DNA of 64,000 bases from JACCZR01 sp035296565 (GTDB taxonomy: Bacteria > Actinomycetota > Thermoleophilia > Solirubrobacterales > Thermoleophilaceae). The notes under the pieces were generated by a model that saw only the letters and a program-made list of their open reading frames with translations, was not told where the DNA came from and made no database searches. Positions 24,582 through 33,365 of the stretch are shown piece by piece (the stretch's first letter is position 1; each line of letters starts with the position of its first letter). The stretch lies in assembly GCA_035296565.1 (NCBI GenBank), contig DATHAQ010000028.1:1-64000 (forward strand), written 5' to 3'. The translations under genes were made by a program, and so were the position numbers.

Positions 24582-24908
24582 CTACGCGCCGGGCGCTCGG
24601 TACTGGACCTGCTCGACCTTGCGCAAGGCCTCCATCGTTTCGTCCACCGTCAGGAGCACCGTCGTTTCGAGCGAGCTAAGCGCCCCGCCGCTGCCAATCG
24701 CCAGCGCAACCGCCGCCATGGACACGTTGTCAGGGGCCTCCCAGAGGGTGTAGCCGTCGTGTGCGCCGAAGGCGTACCAGAAGCCGTGGAGCTTCCCACC
24801 GACGGACTCGATGTACTTCTGCGCTGCCTCTCGGCGGTCCTCTGGCTTGCCGATCAGCCTCGCCCAGGTCTCCGGCGTGTAGCTGAACTTCGATAGGTAA
24901 AGCGGCAT
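24582..24908 (-). CDS. GYD-domain protein
   Basis: The 108-aa protein starts MPLYLSKFSYTPETWARLI and has the domain's name motif as AHDGYTLWEAPD, then a helix-strand end (ALSSLETTVLLTVDETMEALRK). This is a small ferredoxin-like (DUF/GYD) fold of unknown function. The ATG has a strong ribosome-binding site (GGGAGGGA). Neighbouring genes on this strand are other small enzymes. Confidence 0.8.
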   Translation of the reverse strand: MPLYLSKFSYTPETWARLIGKPEDRREAAQKYIESVGGKLHGFWYAFGAHDGYTLWEAPDNVSMAAVALAIGSGGALSSLETTVLLTVDETMEALRKVEQVQYRAPGA

Positions 24909-24967
24909 CGGTCCCTCCCTCTCGTTGGTCGCCGTCAGGCGTCGGAGTATGGCCCGCCCGGTTTCCC

Positions 24968-25459
24968 TTAGCTCACCGCGCCTTCGCCTGCGCCGCCTTC
25001 ACCGAGCAGCTGCTGGGCGATCGTCGCTTGGTCGAAGTAGACGCGCTCGCAGATGATGTGGTCACTGTCGTCCGCGAACTCGAAGATCGCGCAGACGCGG
25101 CAGCGGAAGCTGCGGCCGGTGGCTGGAATGCCGCGCAGCTCGCCCTGGTGAGTGCCGAGCAGGTCGAATTCGGCGATGATCGCGTCGTCGGCGACACGCA
25201 GCGTCGCGTTCTGGTTGCGTTGGTCGGGGAACGCGGTACGTGTGGTCTCGAAGTAGGTGGCGACCTCCTCGGGCCCGTCGTAGACGTCGCCGGTAGGGAC
25301 GATCTCGTAGCGAGGATGGTCGAAGGTGGCCATCGTCGCGTCGAAGTCGTGGGTGTTCTCCGAATCCATGTGCTCGCGCACGATCGCGAGGCGACGCTCG
25401 CGCAGGTCGATGGGGTCGGGGGCACGCGCCCCAGGAACTGACCGAGAGCTCGACGACAT
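24968..25459 (-). CDS. SnoaL-like polyketide cyclase / ester cyclase family protein
   Basis: The 163-aa protein has the SnoaL signature: ENTHDFDATMATFDHPRYE near the N-terminus, EVATYFETTRTAFPDQ in the middle, and RGIPATGRSFRCRVCAIFEF towards the end. The latter is the GxPATG(K/R) motif of ester-cyclase-like members. ATG 25459 is selected because the frame upstream is Arg/Ser-rich and not coding-like. Confidence 0.8.
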   Translation of the reverse strand: MSSSSRSVPGARAPDPIDLRERRLAIVREHMDSENTHDFDATMATFDHPRYEIVPTGDVYDGPEEVATYFETTRTAFPDQRNQNATLRVADDAIIAEFDLLGTHQGELRGIPATGRSFRCRVCAIFEFADDSDHIICERVYFDQATIAQQLLGEGGAGEGAVS

Positions 25460-25619
25460 GCCCGCGACCCTACCGCGGCTCGAATAGGCAGTCGCTAGTG
25501 CGAGCGGTCCGCGTTCCGGGCTGGGCAACCCATGACGCTGGTCGACCGACTGCACCAAGCTCACGTGGGATAGTGGCTCAGGAACCCCCTTGACCGCCTC
25601 CGACGGCCGGCGAGCCTGG

Positions 25620-26042
25620 CTACCGCGGGGCGCCTCCGAAGCCGCTCTCGTTGCCGTCGGCGTCGCGATACGTGGCCTTGCGAACGCCATTGGAATAGGT
25701 CTCGCGCTCCGCGGGCTCGATGCCCCGCGAGCCGACCTGCTCGACCAGCGCATCCAGGTCGTCCACGAAGATCGTGTGCACGGCGCGCCCGGCGCGCTCG
25801 GTGTCCTGGCGCACAAAGAGGTAGCGGTGCTCGGCCAGCTCCCATACCGCTTCGGTCTCGTGCGGCAGGAAGGAGGGCTCGGAGCCCAGCAGGAGCTGGT
25901 ACCAGGCGCGCCCCGGTCCGTAGTCGCTCACGCAGATCCCGGCGAAGAGGTCCGGTCCCAAGCCGCCAGCGTAACCCGCGCGCTGACGTGCGCGGCTCAG
26001 CCCTGACGCGCCCGTGGGCGGACCCACCCTCGCCACCTCCAT
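25620..26042 (-). CDS. VOC (glyoxalase/bleomycin-resistance) family protein
   Basis: From ATG 26042 the protein has 140 residues: FAGICVSDYGPGRAWYQLLLG is the first beta-alpha-beta unit, and HTIFVDDLDALVEQVGSRG with ATYRDADGNESGF the second. This is a standard vicinal-oxygen-chelate fold. It begins 2 bp after the membrane gene upstream, so it is the last gene of the MFS operon. The substrate is unknown. Confidence 0.8.
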   Translation of the reverse strand: MEVARVGPPTGASGLSRARQRAGYAGGLGPDLFAGICVSDYGPGRAWYQLLLGSEPSFLPHETEAVWELAEHRYLFVRQDTERAGRAVHTIFVDDLDALVEQVGSRGIEPAERETYSNGVRKATYRDADGNESGFGGAPR

Positions 26043-26044
26043 CG

Positions 26045-26509
26045 TCAGCCTCCTGGCCTGAACACCATGTCCCAGGTCGCCACCGCGAGTAACGCGGTGA
26101 TCAGCCCCATCCCCCACGCCCAGCGGGTCAGCGCCCGGGCGGCTTCGGCGTGGTCGCCGCGCCTCACCGCTCTCTCGGCGACGATGGCGGCGCGACTCTG
26201 ATGCGCCGCCCCGACCACGAACGCAGCCGCGAAGAGACCGAGGCCCAGCTGCACCCACAGCTGGGAGAACGCATCTTCGTCGACGGCCAGCCACACGCCG
26301 CAGGCGATCACCAGGACGGGCGCCGGGGCGAGCACAGTGGGCCCGACGCCCCGCAGCGCTCCCACCAGCTCGGCGGCCGGCTCCGGCCGGTCCGCCGACA
26401 CGGCGCGGACGCCTAGAGCAAGCAGGAGCAGCACGCCGCCGAACCAGACCATCGCGCCGGCGATGTGGCCGAGAAGCAGCCAGTCCCTGAGCGCGGCGAT
26501 CGTGGTCAC
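26045..26509 (-). CDS. DUF2269/CopD-like four-span membrane protein
   Basis: The 154-aa protein has four spans and a conserved start (RDWLLLGHIAGAMVWFGGVLLLLA). The pattern HIxGAMVWFGG is typical of DUF2269/CopD-type membrane proteins, whose His residues may bind metal or heme. The GTG start overlaps the stop of the MFS exporter (GTGA) and the VOC gene follows after 2 bp. Confidence 0.7.
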   Translation of the reverse strand: MTTIAALRDWLLLGHIAGAMVWFGGVLLLLALGVRAVSADRPEPAAELVGALRGVGPTVLAPAPVLVIACGVWLAVDEDAFSQLWVQLGLGLFAAAFVVGAAHQSRAAIVAERAVRRGDHAEAARALTRWAWGMGLITALLAVATWDMVFRPGG

Positions 26510-27915
26510 GTCGCCTCGTTGGTCCGCAACGGTGCTTCGGGCAGCCGCAGCACCACCAGCAGCGCGAGCGCCGCGAGCGGGGCAGCGACCAGGAACACCA
26601 CCTGCACCGCCTCGACGATGTCGGAGCGCTCCGCCGCCCCGGTCGCGGAGGCGCGGGTGCCGGCCTGGGCGGCGAAGACCGCGCCGAGCACCGCCGCGCC
26701 AACCGCTCCGCCCAGCGCGCGGAAGAAGCCCGTCGCCGCGGTGGCGACCCCGAGCTCGCGGCGCTCCACGTGGTTCTGCACCGCCACGACGAGCACCTGG
26801 GTGACCATCCCGAAGCCGAGCCCGAACAGCGCCAGGCCCACGCCGGTCGCCAGCTGCGACGGCTCCCCGGCCAAGACCGCGAGCAACACCAGCGCGGCCG
26901 TCATCAGCGCCAGGCCCATGACCGGGAAGCGCTTATAGCGGCCGGTGCGGGCGATGACCCGCCCCGACAGCGTGGTCGAGAGCGTGATCCCGAGCATGGC
27001 CGGAACCAGCAACAGCCCGGCCTGCGTGGGCGTGGCGCCGGTGGCCGTCTGGAGGAACAGGGGCACGAACACCGTGATCGCGAACAGAGCGGCGGTCCCG
27101 AGGAACAGCCCGGAGCTGGCCACCGCGACCACGGGCGTGCGCAGCAGGCGAAGCGGGACGATCGGGTCCGCCGCGCGGCGCTCACGCGCCACCAGCGCGC
27201 CGGCGAGCGCCAGCGTCGTCACGATCAGGACGACGATCTGGGTGGAGTCCCACGCGTAGCGGTCTCCGCCCCAGATGCACGTGAGCATCAGACCCGCGGT
27301 CGCCCCGGCGAGCAGCGCGGCGCCGACGGCGTCCAGCGGCTGCGAGGGTCGCTCGGCCTCGGCCGCGGGGAGCCGGAGGGCCAGCGCCGTGACGGCGAGC
27401 AGGCCCAGGGGGAGGTTCACGATGAACACCCAGCGCCAGCTGGCGCTCTCCACCAGCAGGCCGCCGAGCAGCGGGCCGACAATGGTCGCCACCGCGAACG
27501 TGGCGGCGATGTAGCCCTGGTAGCGCCCGCGCTCGCGCGGGGACACGAGGTCGCCCACCGCCGCCATGGCCAGCGTCATCAGCCCGCCCGCACCGGCGCC
27601 CTGGACGACGCGCAGCACGATCAGTTGGCCGATGTCCTGGGCCGCGGCGCAGAGCGTCGAGGCGAGCACGAACACGCCCAGGGACGACTGCAGCAGGAGC
27701 TTGCGGCCGTGACGGTCGCCGAGCTTGCCCCACAGCGGCGTGGTCGCGGCCGCGGCGACCACATAGGCCGTGATCACCCACGAGACGTCGCTGATGCTGC
27801 CCAGCTCACGGGCCACCACCGGCAGCGCCGTGGCCAGGATCGTCTGGTCGAGGACCGCGGGCAGCATCGCGAGCACGATCGCCGCGAAGGAGATTGTGGT
27901 CTTGGTGGGTCGCAT
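26506..27915 (-). CDS. DHA2-family (EmrB/QacA) MFS drug exporter
   Basis: The 469-aa protein has about 14 spans. The family markers are LDQTILATALPVVARELG in span 1, WGKLGDRHGRK in loop 2-3, RVVQGAGAGGLMTL in span 4 and GPLLGGLLVESASWRWVFIVNLPLG (motif C region, given in part). It is divergent from the TetR gene at 28003 and presumably repressed by it. A second copy of its last 30 codons lies at about 34.5 kb, a remnant of a duplicated unit. Confidence 0.9.
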   Translation of the reverse strand: MRPTKTTISFAAIVLAMLPAVLDQTILATALPVVARELGSISDVSWVITAYVVAAAATTPLWGKLGDRHGRKLLLQSSLGVFVLASTLCAAAQDIGQLIVLRVVQGAGAGGLMTLAMAAVGDLVSPRERGRYQGYIAATFAVATIVGPLLGGLLVESASWRWVFIVNLPLGLLAVTALALRLPAAEAERPSQPLDAVGAALLAGATAGLMLTCIWGGDRYAWDSTQIVVLIVTTLALAGALVARERRAADPIVPLRLLRTPVVAVASSGLFLGTAALFAITVFVPLFLQTATGATPTQAGLLLVPAMLGITLSTTLSGRVIARTGRYKRFPVMGLALMTAALVLLAVLAGEPSQLATGVGLALFGLGFGMVTQVLVVAVQNHVERRELGVATAATGFFRALGGAVGAAVLGAVFAAQAGTRASATGAAERSDIVEAVQVVFLVAAPLAALALLVVLRLPEAPLRTNEAT

Positions 27916-28002
27916 TTGCGCTCCCTTCGAAGCTTTTACTTATACTCACCGCGAAGTTATAGCAACAGTACGTTTAGTGTCAAGGTATGCTTCTCGGAAC
28001 CG
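27916..28002. promoter_or_regulatory. divergent MFS/TetR promoter region
   Basis: The 87-bp gap is AT-rich compared with its surroundings, with ACTTATACT and AAGTTATAG segments that can act as -10 boxes on the two strands. An ideal TetR palindrome was not identified, but autoregulation and control of the MFS gene from here is the normal arrangement. Confidence 0.45.
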
Positions 28003-28650
28003 ATGCCGACCGGGCTGAGAGAACGCAAGAAGGAGCGCACGCGGCAGCTGATCGCCGACACGGCGAGGGAGCTGTTCGCCGACCGCGGGTTCGACGCCGT
28101 GACGGTGGCGGAGATCGCGCGGGCGGCGGAGGTGGCCGAGAAGACGGTCTACAACTACTTCCCGGCCAAGGAGGACCTCTTCTACAGCCGGCTTGAGGCG
28201 TTCGAGGAGGAGCTGCTCGCGGCCATCCGCGAGCGCGAGCCGGGGGCCAGCGTCCTGGCCGCCTTCGGCGACTTCCTGCTCCAGCAGCGCGGGTACCTGG
28301 CCGTGTCCTCGGGCAACGACGAGGCGGCCACCGAGCAGATGCGCACGGTGACCCGGGTGATCACCACCAGCCCCGCCCTACTGGCCCGCGAGCGCGAGGT
28401 GTTCGCGCGCTACACCGTTGCCCTGGCCGGCCTGCTCGCCGACGAGACGGGCGCTCCGGCCGACGCCGTCGAGCCGCGCGTCGTGGCCGGCACCCTCCTC
28501 TCGGTCCACAAGGAGCTGATCGACTACGTCCGCCGGCGCGCCCTGGCGGGCGCGAGCGCGCGGACGATCGCACGCGGCGTGCGCGCCGAGGCCAAGCGCG
28601 CGATCTCGCTCCTGGAGCGCGGCCTCGGCGATTACGGCGTCAAGAGCTGA
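28003..28650 (+). CDS. TetR-family transcriptional regulator
   Basis: The 215-aa protein has a classical N-terminal TetR DNA-binding domain: RTRQLIADTARELFADRGF, then VTVAEIARAAEVAEKTVYNYF, then KEDLFYSRL. The C-terminal ligand domain is all-helical. It is divergent from the DHA2 exporter, so it is most likely its drug-responsive repressor. It ends just before the lipase remnant on the other strand. Confidence 0.9.
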   Translation: MPTGLRERKKERTRQLIADTARELFADRGFDAVTVAEIARAAEVAEKTVYNYFPAKEDLFYSRLEAFEEELLAAIREREPGASVLAAFGDFLLQQRGYLAVSSGNDEAATEQMRTVTRVITTSPALLAREREVFARYTVALAGLLADETGAPADAVEPRVVAGTLLSVHKELIDYVRRRALAGASARTIARGVRAEAKRAISLLERGLGDYGVKS

Positions 28651-28828
28651 CGGCGAGCCACTCGCGCAGCTGCTCGTAGACGCGCGGGTGGTTCAGCAGG
28701 GCAATGTGCCCCGCTCCACCGAGGTGGAAGCCGTACTCCTCCTCGAACGGGATGCGTCGCGTGCGCCCGATGCCCGAGGCGCTGGGCTGAAGCACCAGCC
28801 AGTCCCCGACGAGCTTGCCCAGCGGATG
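28651..28828 (-). pseudogene. lipase 3'-end remnant (copy of 34611-34788)
   Basis: These 178 bp match the 3' end of the lipase-like gene at 34.6 kb with 7 mismatches, including 130 bp without any. In the minus strand they encode LVGDWLVLQPSASG and the rest of that C-terminus. No N-terminal part exists here; upstream the frame changes into unrelated sequence. It is a dead fragment from a duplication. Confidence 0.9.
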
Positions 28829-28889
28829 TTCCTGATCTCCGGGCTGTCGATGGAGCCCGTCGCACCGCGTAGGAGCTCCCGCCGAGCCA

Positions 28890-31800
28890 TCAGCCGGAGC
28901 GGCCCGCCGCCAGACGTGGTCCGGTCTGCGCTTCCGACCACCGGACGTTGAAGACCCGGTGCGCACCGGCCAGCCCCTTCAGCTCGATCTCGCGCTCGTC
29001 GCCGAAGGTGAAGACCTGCGCGCTCATAACGAGGTCCCGAAGCAGCGACGAGACCAAGATCTCGTTCCCTTTCGCCTGTGCCGCTATGCGCGCGGCGAGA
29101 ATTACGTTCTTCCCGAAGAAGTCGGCCTGTCGGCGCAACACCTCGCCGGTATGAAGGCCGGTCCGCACGCGCAGTGGGAGGTCGGGGTTCTCCTCGCGGT
29201 GCCGGGCCAGCTCGTTCTGGATCGCGATCGCGCATTCGATGGCGGCGCGCGCGCCGCCAAAGGCGAGCATGAAGCCGTCGCCTTGTGACTTGACCTCGAA
29301 TCCCCCGTGAGCGGCGAGTTGCCGCCGGATGATGCCGTCATGGCGACGGAGCAGCTCGAGCCAGCGGTCGTCTCCGAGGTGCTCCGTGAGCACCGTCGAG
29401 TCCTCGATGTCAGAGAACATGATCGTCACCGTTCCATCCGGCGCGGCAACCGGACTCAGGTCCGGCCGGTCCGCTTCGACCGAGACCGCCACGAAGTCGA
29501 TTGAGCTCTGCACGTCGATGCTCCCGAGCTTCTGCTCCTCGAAGCGGACGGTGAGAAGCCGCTCCACTTCCGCGCGCATGCCCATGCTGCGTGCACTCGC
29601 GAGCCCGGCGTCGACCGCCTCACGCGCGGACTCCGAGTCGCGCTCGCTGCCGCGCGCCAGGAGCGCCCGTGCATGCTCGTAGTGCACCCGCGGCGTCAAG
29701 TAGTGCGCGCCGACCCTGGTGTTCAACTCGTGCGCGCGCTCGAAGTGCGTGATGGCGTCGTCGAGGCGACCGGCCGCCTTCGCGGCGAATCCCACGAAGG
29801 CGTGGTTCGATCCGAGGCAGCCGCTACCGGCGAGGAAGCTGGCGTAGCCGTCGGCGTACGGAGCGAACATCTCGTACAGCACGCCGGCGTGTTCCGATTC
29901 GTCGAGCGCCACGGCGGCGAGCGACAGACCGCACATCGCCGTCAGCCAGTCGGCGTTCCAGCGTAGGGTCTTGAAGCCCGCGTCTCCGAGCTCACGGAAC
30001 CGTTGGCGCGCGTCGTCCAGGTGGCCGGTCTCGGTGAGCAGCCAGATGTAGGCCGCGCGCCAGGCCTGGCCGTACTGGTCGGAGAACTGCCGGCCGGCGT
30101 CCACCAGGTCGTCGAGCTTGCCCTCGCCCCAGCGGATGAGGAAGGACTGCGCGCCGAACACCACCATCGGGATCTCGTCGTCCCAGCGCTGTCCGAGGGA
30201 GAGAGCCGACTCCGCAAGCCGCTCCGCCTCCTCGAACCTGCCTGCCATCAGCGCCCGCATGCCGCGGAACACCGCGGCCCACCAGACGTAGTTCGGCTGG
30301 TGCAGCTCCTGGGCGAGCCGGTCACAGGCCTCGATCTCCTTGTCCACGCCGGCGAAGTCACCGAGCTGCATGAGAGCGACCAGCCGTAGCTGGTGGCCCG
30401 CGAACTCCATGTCTCGGTCGCGGGCGACGCGCGCGAGGCGGACGATCTCGTCGCTCGCCGCGAGCCCGTCCTCGATCCCGTCGGGCCCGGTGATCGACCA
30501 CTGCCGGCTGTATATGGCCAGCTGCACGATCTTCGTATCGCCTACGCGCTCGGCCATCTCGATGGCCTCCCGGCTCAAGCGCTCCGGCTCCTCGCGCTCA
30601 CCCGTGTTGGCGAGTTCGACCGCCAGACGCGCCATCACGCGGACGCGCAGCACGCTGTCGCGCGGCGGCAGGAGCTCGAGTGCGGTGCGAAGCAGCTCGA
30701 TCAGCTTCGCGTCGGCCCGGTCGGTCACCGAGAAGCCACCGGGCCCGCCGCCGTAGCCGAGTGCCGCGCGCGCGAACTGCTGATCGAGCGAGAGGTCCTG
30801 GGCGATTGCCGCCGCCTCGAGAAACGTCTGCTTGGCTCCTGCTGTGTCGCCGCCGCGCCACCGCGCGTCGCCAAGCGCGAGCATCAGCTCGCAGCGGCGA
30901 GCCGGCTCGTCCGGCAGGGTGTCGAACAGACGCAGCGCCGTGGAGAAATGCGAGGCCGCCTCCTCGTAGGCGTACAGCTGCGAAGCCCGCTCACCCGCCC
31001 ACCAGGCGTAGTCGGCGCCTTTCGAGGCATCGCCCTCGGGGGCGGCTCGTGAGAAGTGGTGGGCGAGCTCGGCCAGGTGTGACTCGATGCGGTCGTCGTA
31101 GCGGTCCTCGAGCGCTTCGCCGATCGCCTGATGCAACTCTGCGCGCCGCGGCAATGGCAGGTCGTCGTAGAGGGCGTCGCGCATCGCGTTGTGGCTGAAC
31201 GCGTACGCGCCGCGCACTGACTCGGAGGTGCGGACGATCGCCTGCCGCAAGGCCTGCTGCAAGCAGTCGCCGGCCGTAGCTGCATCCTTGCCGCTCACGC
31301 GCACCAGCGTGTCGAGGTCGAACTCGCGCCCGATGGCGGCAGCTGTCCTCAGGAGATCGCGTGTCTCCTCCGACAGGGACGCGAGGCGGTGGTCGACGGT
31401 GTCGCGGATGCCCTGCGCGATTCCGAGCGCGTGGATGTCCTTCGCGGCGACCACCCAGCGACCACCCCTCTCCTCGAGCGAGCCGGAATCGATCAGATGC
31501 CGGAGTGTCTCTTCGATGAAGTACGGATTGCCCTCGGTCTCCCTGCAGACCGCTTCGGTCAGCGCGAGCTCAGCTGGTGTCGCGAGCGACTGGTGCAGTG
31601 CGTTCTCGAGCAGTGCCTTCACGTGGGTATTCGAGAGGCCGCGCAGACGCAGCTCGCTGTAGCCGCGCTCGTGCCGGAGCGCAGTGTGCACGTCACCCGG
31701 AATCGAGTGCTCGGGGTCGTCGTCGCGGTAGGTGCCGAGCACGAACAGCCGCGCCGTGCCGATCTGGCGCGCAAGGAACTGCAGGAGCATCAGCGATGGC

Positions 31801-33365
31801 TTGTCCGCCAGGTGGACGTCGTCCAGGAAGATCGCGAGTGGGCGCCGGTGCGCCGCGTTCACGAGGAAGGTGCTGATCGAGTCGAGGAGGCGGAAGCGTG
31901 CCTGCTCCGGGTCGAGCGGCTGCGGTTCGGGGAGGTCCGGTATCCGGTCGCGCAGGTCGGACACGATCTGGGCGACGTCGGAGGCCCCGGAGCCAAGCTC
32001 CGACGCGAGCTCGGCCGGGTCGCGCTCGTGCACGTACGACCGGATCACCTGCATCCAAGGCCAGTACGCCGGAGCGCCCTCGCCTTGAAGGCAGCGGCCC
32101 CAGAGCACCTGGGCACCGCGCAGGTCGGCGTACGTCTCGAGCTCGGACGCGAGCCGTGTCTTTCCCATGCCGGCCTCGCCGGCCACCATGACGAGCCGCC
32201 CGCGCTGCGCGACCGCCTCGTCTAGCGCGGAGCGCAGCTGCTTCGACTCCGCCTCGCGCCCGAGGAGCGTGCCGCTGGTAATCCTGTCGAGTGCCTCCTC
32301 GTCGCGCCCGTGCGTGCCCTCGGTACTCGTGCCGGCCGAGTCGATCGTCTCGAGGGCGCTGCGCAGCTCGCCGGCGCTTCCCGGCCGCTCTTCCGGAGTC
32401 TTCGCGAGCATCCTCAGGACGAGCTGCGCGAGAGCGCGCGGTACGTCGTCTCGGTGCCAGCTCGGCTCCACGGGAGCGGAGCTGACGTGCTGCGAGATAA
32501 CCGAAGCGGCATCGTCCCCGACGAACGGCGGCACGCCGCAGATGAGCTCATACAGGACGGCGCCGAGCGAATAGATGTCTGAGCGCGCCTCGGCTCGGCG
32601 GCCGAGGCCCTGCTCGGGCGGCATGTAGGCGACGGTGCCCACCATGGCGCCCTCGGTGGTGAGCCGGCTTCGGGCCTCCGCCATCGCAAGGCCGAAATCG
32701 CCGAGCCTGGCTGTCCCGTCCGGCGCGAGCCAGATGTTCAGCGGCTTGACGTCTCGATGCACGACGCCGTGCGAGTGTGCGTGTTCGAGCGCACGCGCCA
32801 CCTCGGTGCCGATCCGGACGATCTCGCGTACCGAGAGCCGGCCGTCGTCGGCCTGACCTGCGAGCTCCGCAAGATCGCCGCCGGACATGTACTGGCTGAT
32901 CAGGTAGAGGCTTCCGTTCTCCTCCCCTATGTCGTAGACATTCACGATGTTCGGGTGGTCTCCGAGCTTGGCCATGGCCTCGGCCTCGCGGCGTGCCCGC
33001 TCGACGGATGTCTCGTCGCTGCCCTCGGATTTGTAGATGGCGAGCGCCACCTCGCGGCCCAGCCGCGTGTCCTTCGCCAGATAAACGCGCTTGCGCCCGC
33101 CCTCGCCCAACAGGCTGACGGCGTCGTAGCGGTCGCCGAGGCGCGGCGGGAGCGGTGGCTCGGATTTCGACCCTCCCGACGCCGGCGCAGCACCGGCGAG
33201 GGCCGTGCCGCAGTCGTCGCAGAAGCCCTGGCCGCCCTCCTTCAGGGCGCCACAGCCGGGGCAGACCACCTCCTGGCTCAGCTTGCTGCCGCATTCGCTG
33301 CAGAACTTCGCGGTCGTGCGGTTCTCGGCGCCGCACTGCCTGCAACTGAGCGCTTCCACACTCAC
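28890..33365 (-). CDS. five-module signalling protein: double zinc ribbon, Ser/Thr kinase, AAA-type ATPase, TPR region, class III adenylate cyclase
   Basis: The protein has 1491 residues. Modules in order: two zinc ribbons (C8, C11, C22, C25 and C35, C38, C49, C52); a Ser/Thr kinase (about 79-340; Gly loop LLGEGG, K112, HRD 203-205, N210, DFG 223-225, all intact); an ATPase like those of AAA/LuxR-type regulators (Walker A GEAGMGKT 396-403, Walker B LDD 515-516); a long helical repeat region (about 700-1290); and a cyclase (1310-1480) with metal residues D1319 and D1363, K1359 and D1415 for ATP choice, and N1420/R1426. It should phosphorylate and make cAMP from one chain. No membrane segment is present. 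The GTG start overlaps the DegV stop (GTGA). Confidence 0.9.
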   Translation of the reverse strand: MSVEALSCRQCGAENRTTAKFCSECGSKLSQEVVCPGCGALKEGGQGFCDDCGTALAGAAPASGGSKSEPPLPPRLGDRYDAVSLLGEGGRKRVYLAKDTRLGREVALAIYKSEGSDETSVERARREAEAMAKLGDHPNIVNVYDIGEENGSLYLISQYMSGGDLAELAGQADDGRLSVREIVRIGTEVARALEHAHSHGVVHRDVKPLNIWLAPDGTARLGDFGLAMAEARSRLTTEGAMVGTVAYMPPEQGLGRRAEARSDIYSLGAVLYELICGVPPFVGDDAASVISQHVSSAPVEPSWHRDDVPRALAQLVLRMLAKTPEERPGSAGELRSALETIDSAGTSTEGTHGRDEEALDRITSGTLLGREAESKQLRSALDEAVAQRGRLVMVAGEAGMGKTRLASELETYADLRGAQVLWGRCLQGEGAPAYWPWMQVIRSYVHERDPAELASELGSGASDVAQIVSDLRDRIPDLPEPQPLDPEQARFRLLDSISTFLVNAAHRRPLAIFLDDVHLADKPSLMLLQFLARQIGTARLFVLGTYRDDDPEHSIPGDVHTALRHERGYSELRLRGLSNTHVKALLENALHQSLATPAELALTEAVCRETEGNPYFIEETLRHLIDSGSLEERGGRWVVAAKDIHALGIAQGIRDTVDHRLASLSEETRDLLRTAAAIGREFDLDTLVRVSGKDAATAGDCLQQALRQAIVRTSESVRGAYAFSHNAMRDALYDDLPLPRRAELHQAIGEALEDRYDDRIESHLAELAHHFSRAAPEGDASKGADYAWWAGERASQLYAYEEAASHFSTALRLFDTLPDEPARRCELMLALGDARWRGGDTAGAKQTFLEAAAIAQDLSLDQQFARAALGYGGGPGGFSVTDRADAKLIELLRTALELLPPRDSVLRVRVMARLAVELANTGEREEPERLSREAIEMAERVGDTKIVQLAIYSRQWSITGPDGIEDGLAASDEIVRLARVARDRDMEFAGHQLRLVALMQLGDFAGVDKEIEACDRLAQELHQPNYVWWAAVFRGMRALMAGRFEEAERLAESALSLGQRWDDEIPMVVFGAQSFLIRWGEGKLDDLVDAGRQFSDQYGQAWRAAYIWLLTETGHLDDARQRFRELGDAGFKTLRWNADWLTAMCGLSLAAVALDESEHAGVLYEMFAPYADGYASFLAGSGCLGSNHAFVGFAAKAAGRLDDAITHFERAHELNTRVGAHYLTPRVHYEHARALLARGSERDSESAREAVDAGLASARSMGMRAEVERLLTVRFEEQKLGSIDVQSSIDFVAVSVEADRPDLSPVAAPDGTVTIMFSDIEDSTVLTEHLGDDRWLELLRRHDGIIRRQLAAHGGFEVKSQGDGFMLAFGGARAAIECAIAIQNELARHREENPDLPLRVRTGLHTGEVLRRQADFFGKNVILAARIAAQAKGNEILVSSLLRDLVMSAQVFTFGDEREIELKGLAGAHRVFNVRWSEAQTGPRLAAGRSG

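Noticed and set aside
7160..26042. Genomic island integrated at tRNA-Phe
   Set aside because: Gene content looks accessory, but no integrase was found and no copy of the tRNA 3' end downstream. An island cannot be claimed from this window alone.
26770..28002. Long plus-strand extension upstream of the TetR start, antisense to the MFS exporter
   Set aside because: Only the part from ATG 28003 is coding-like; the extension is Arg/Gln/His-rich shadow of the exporter.
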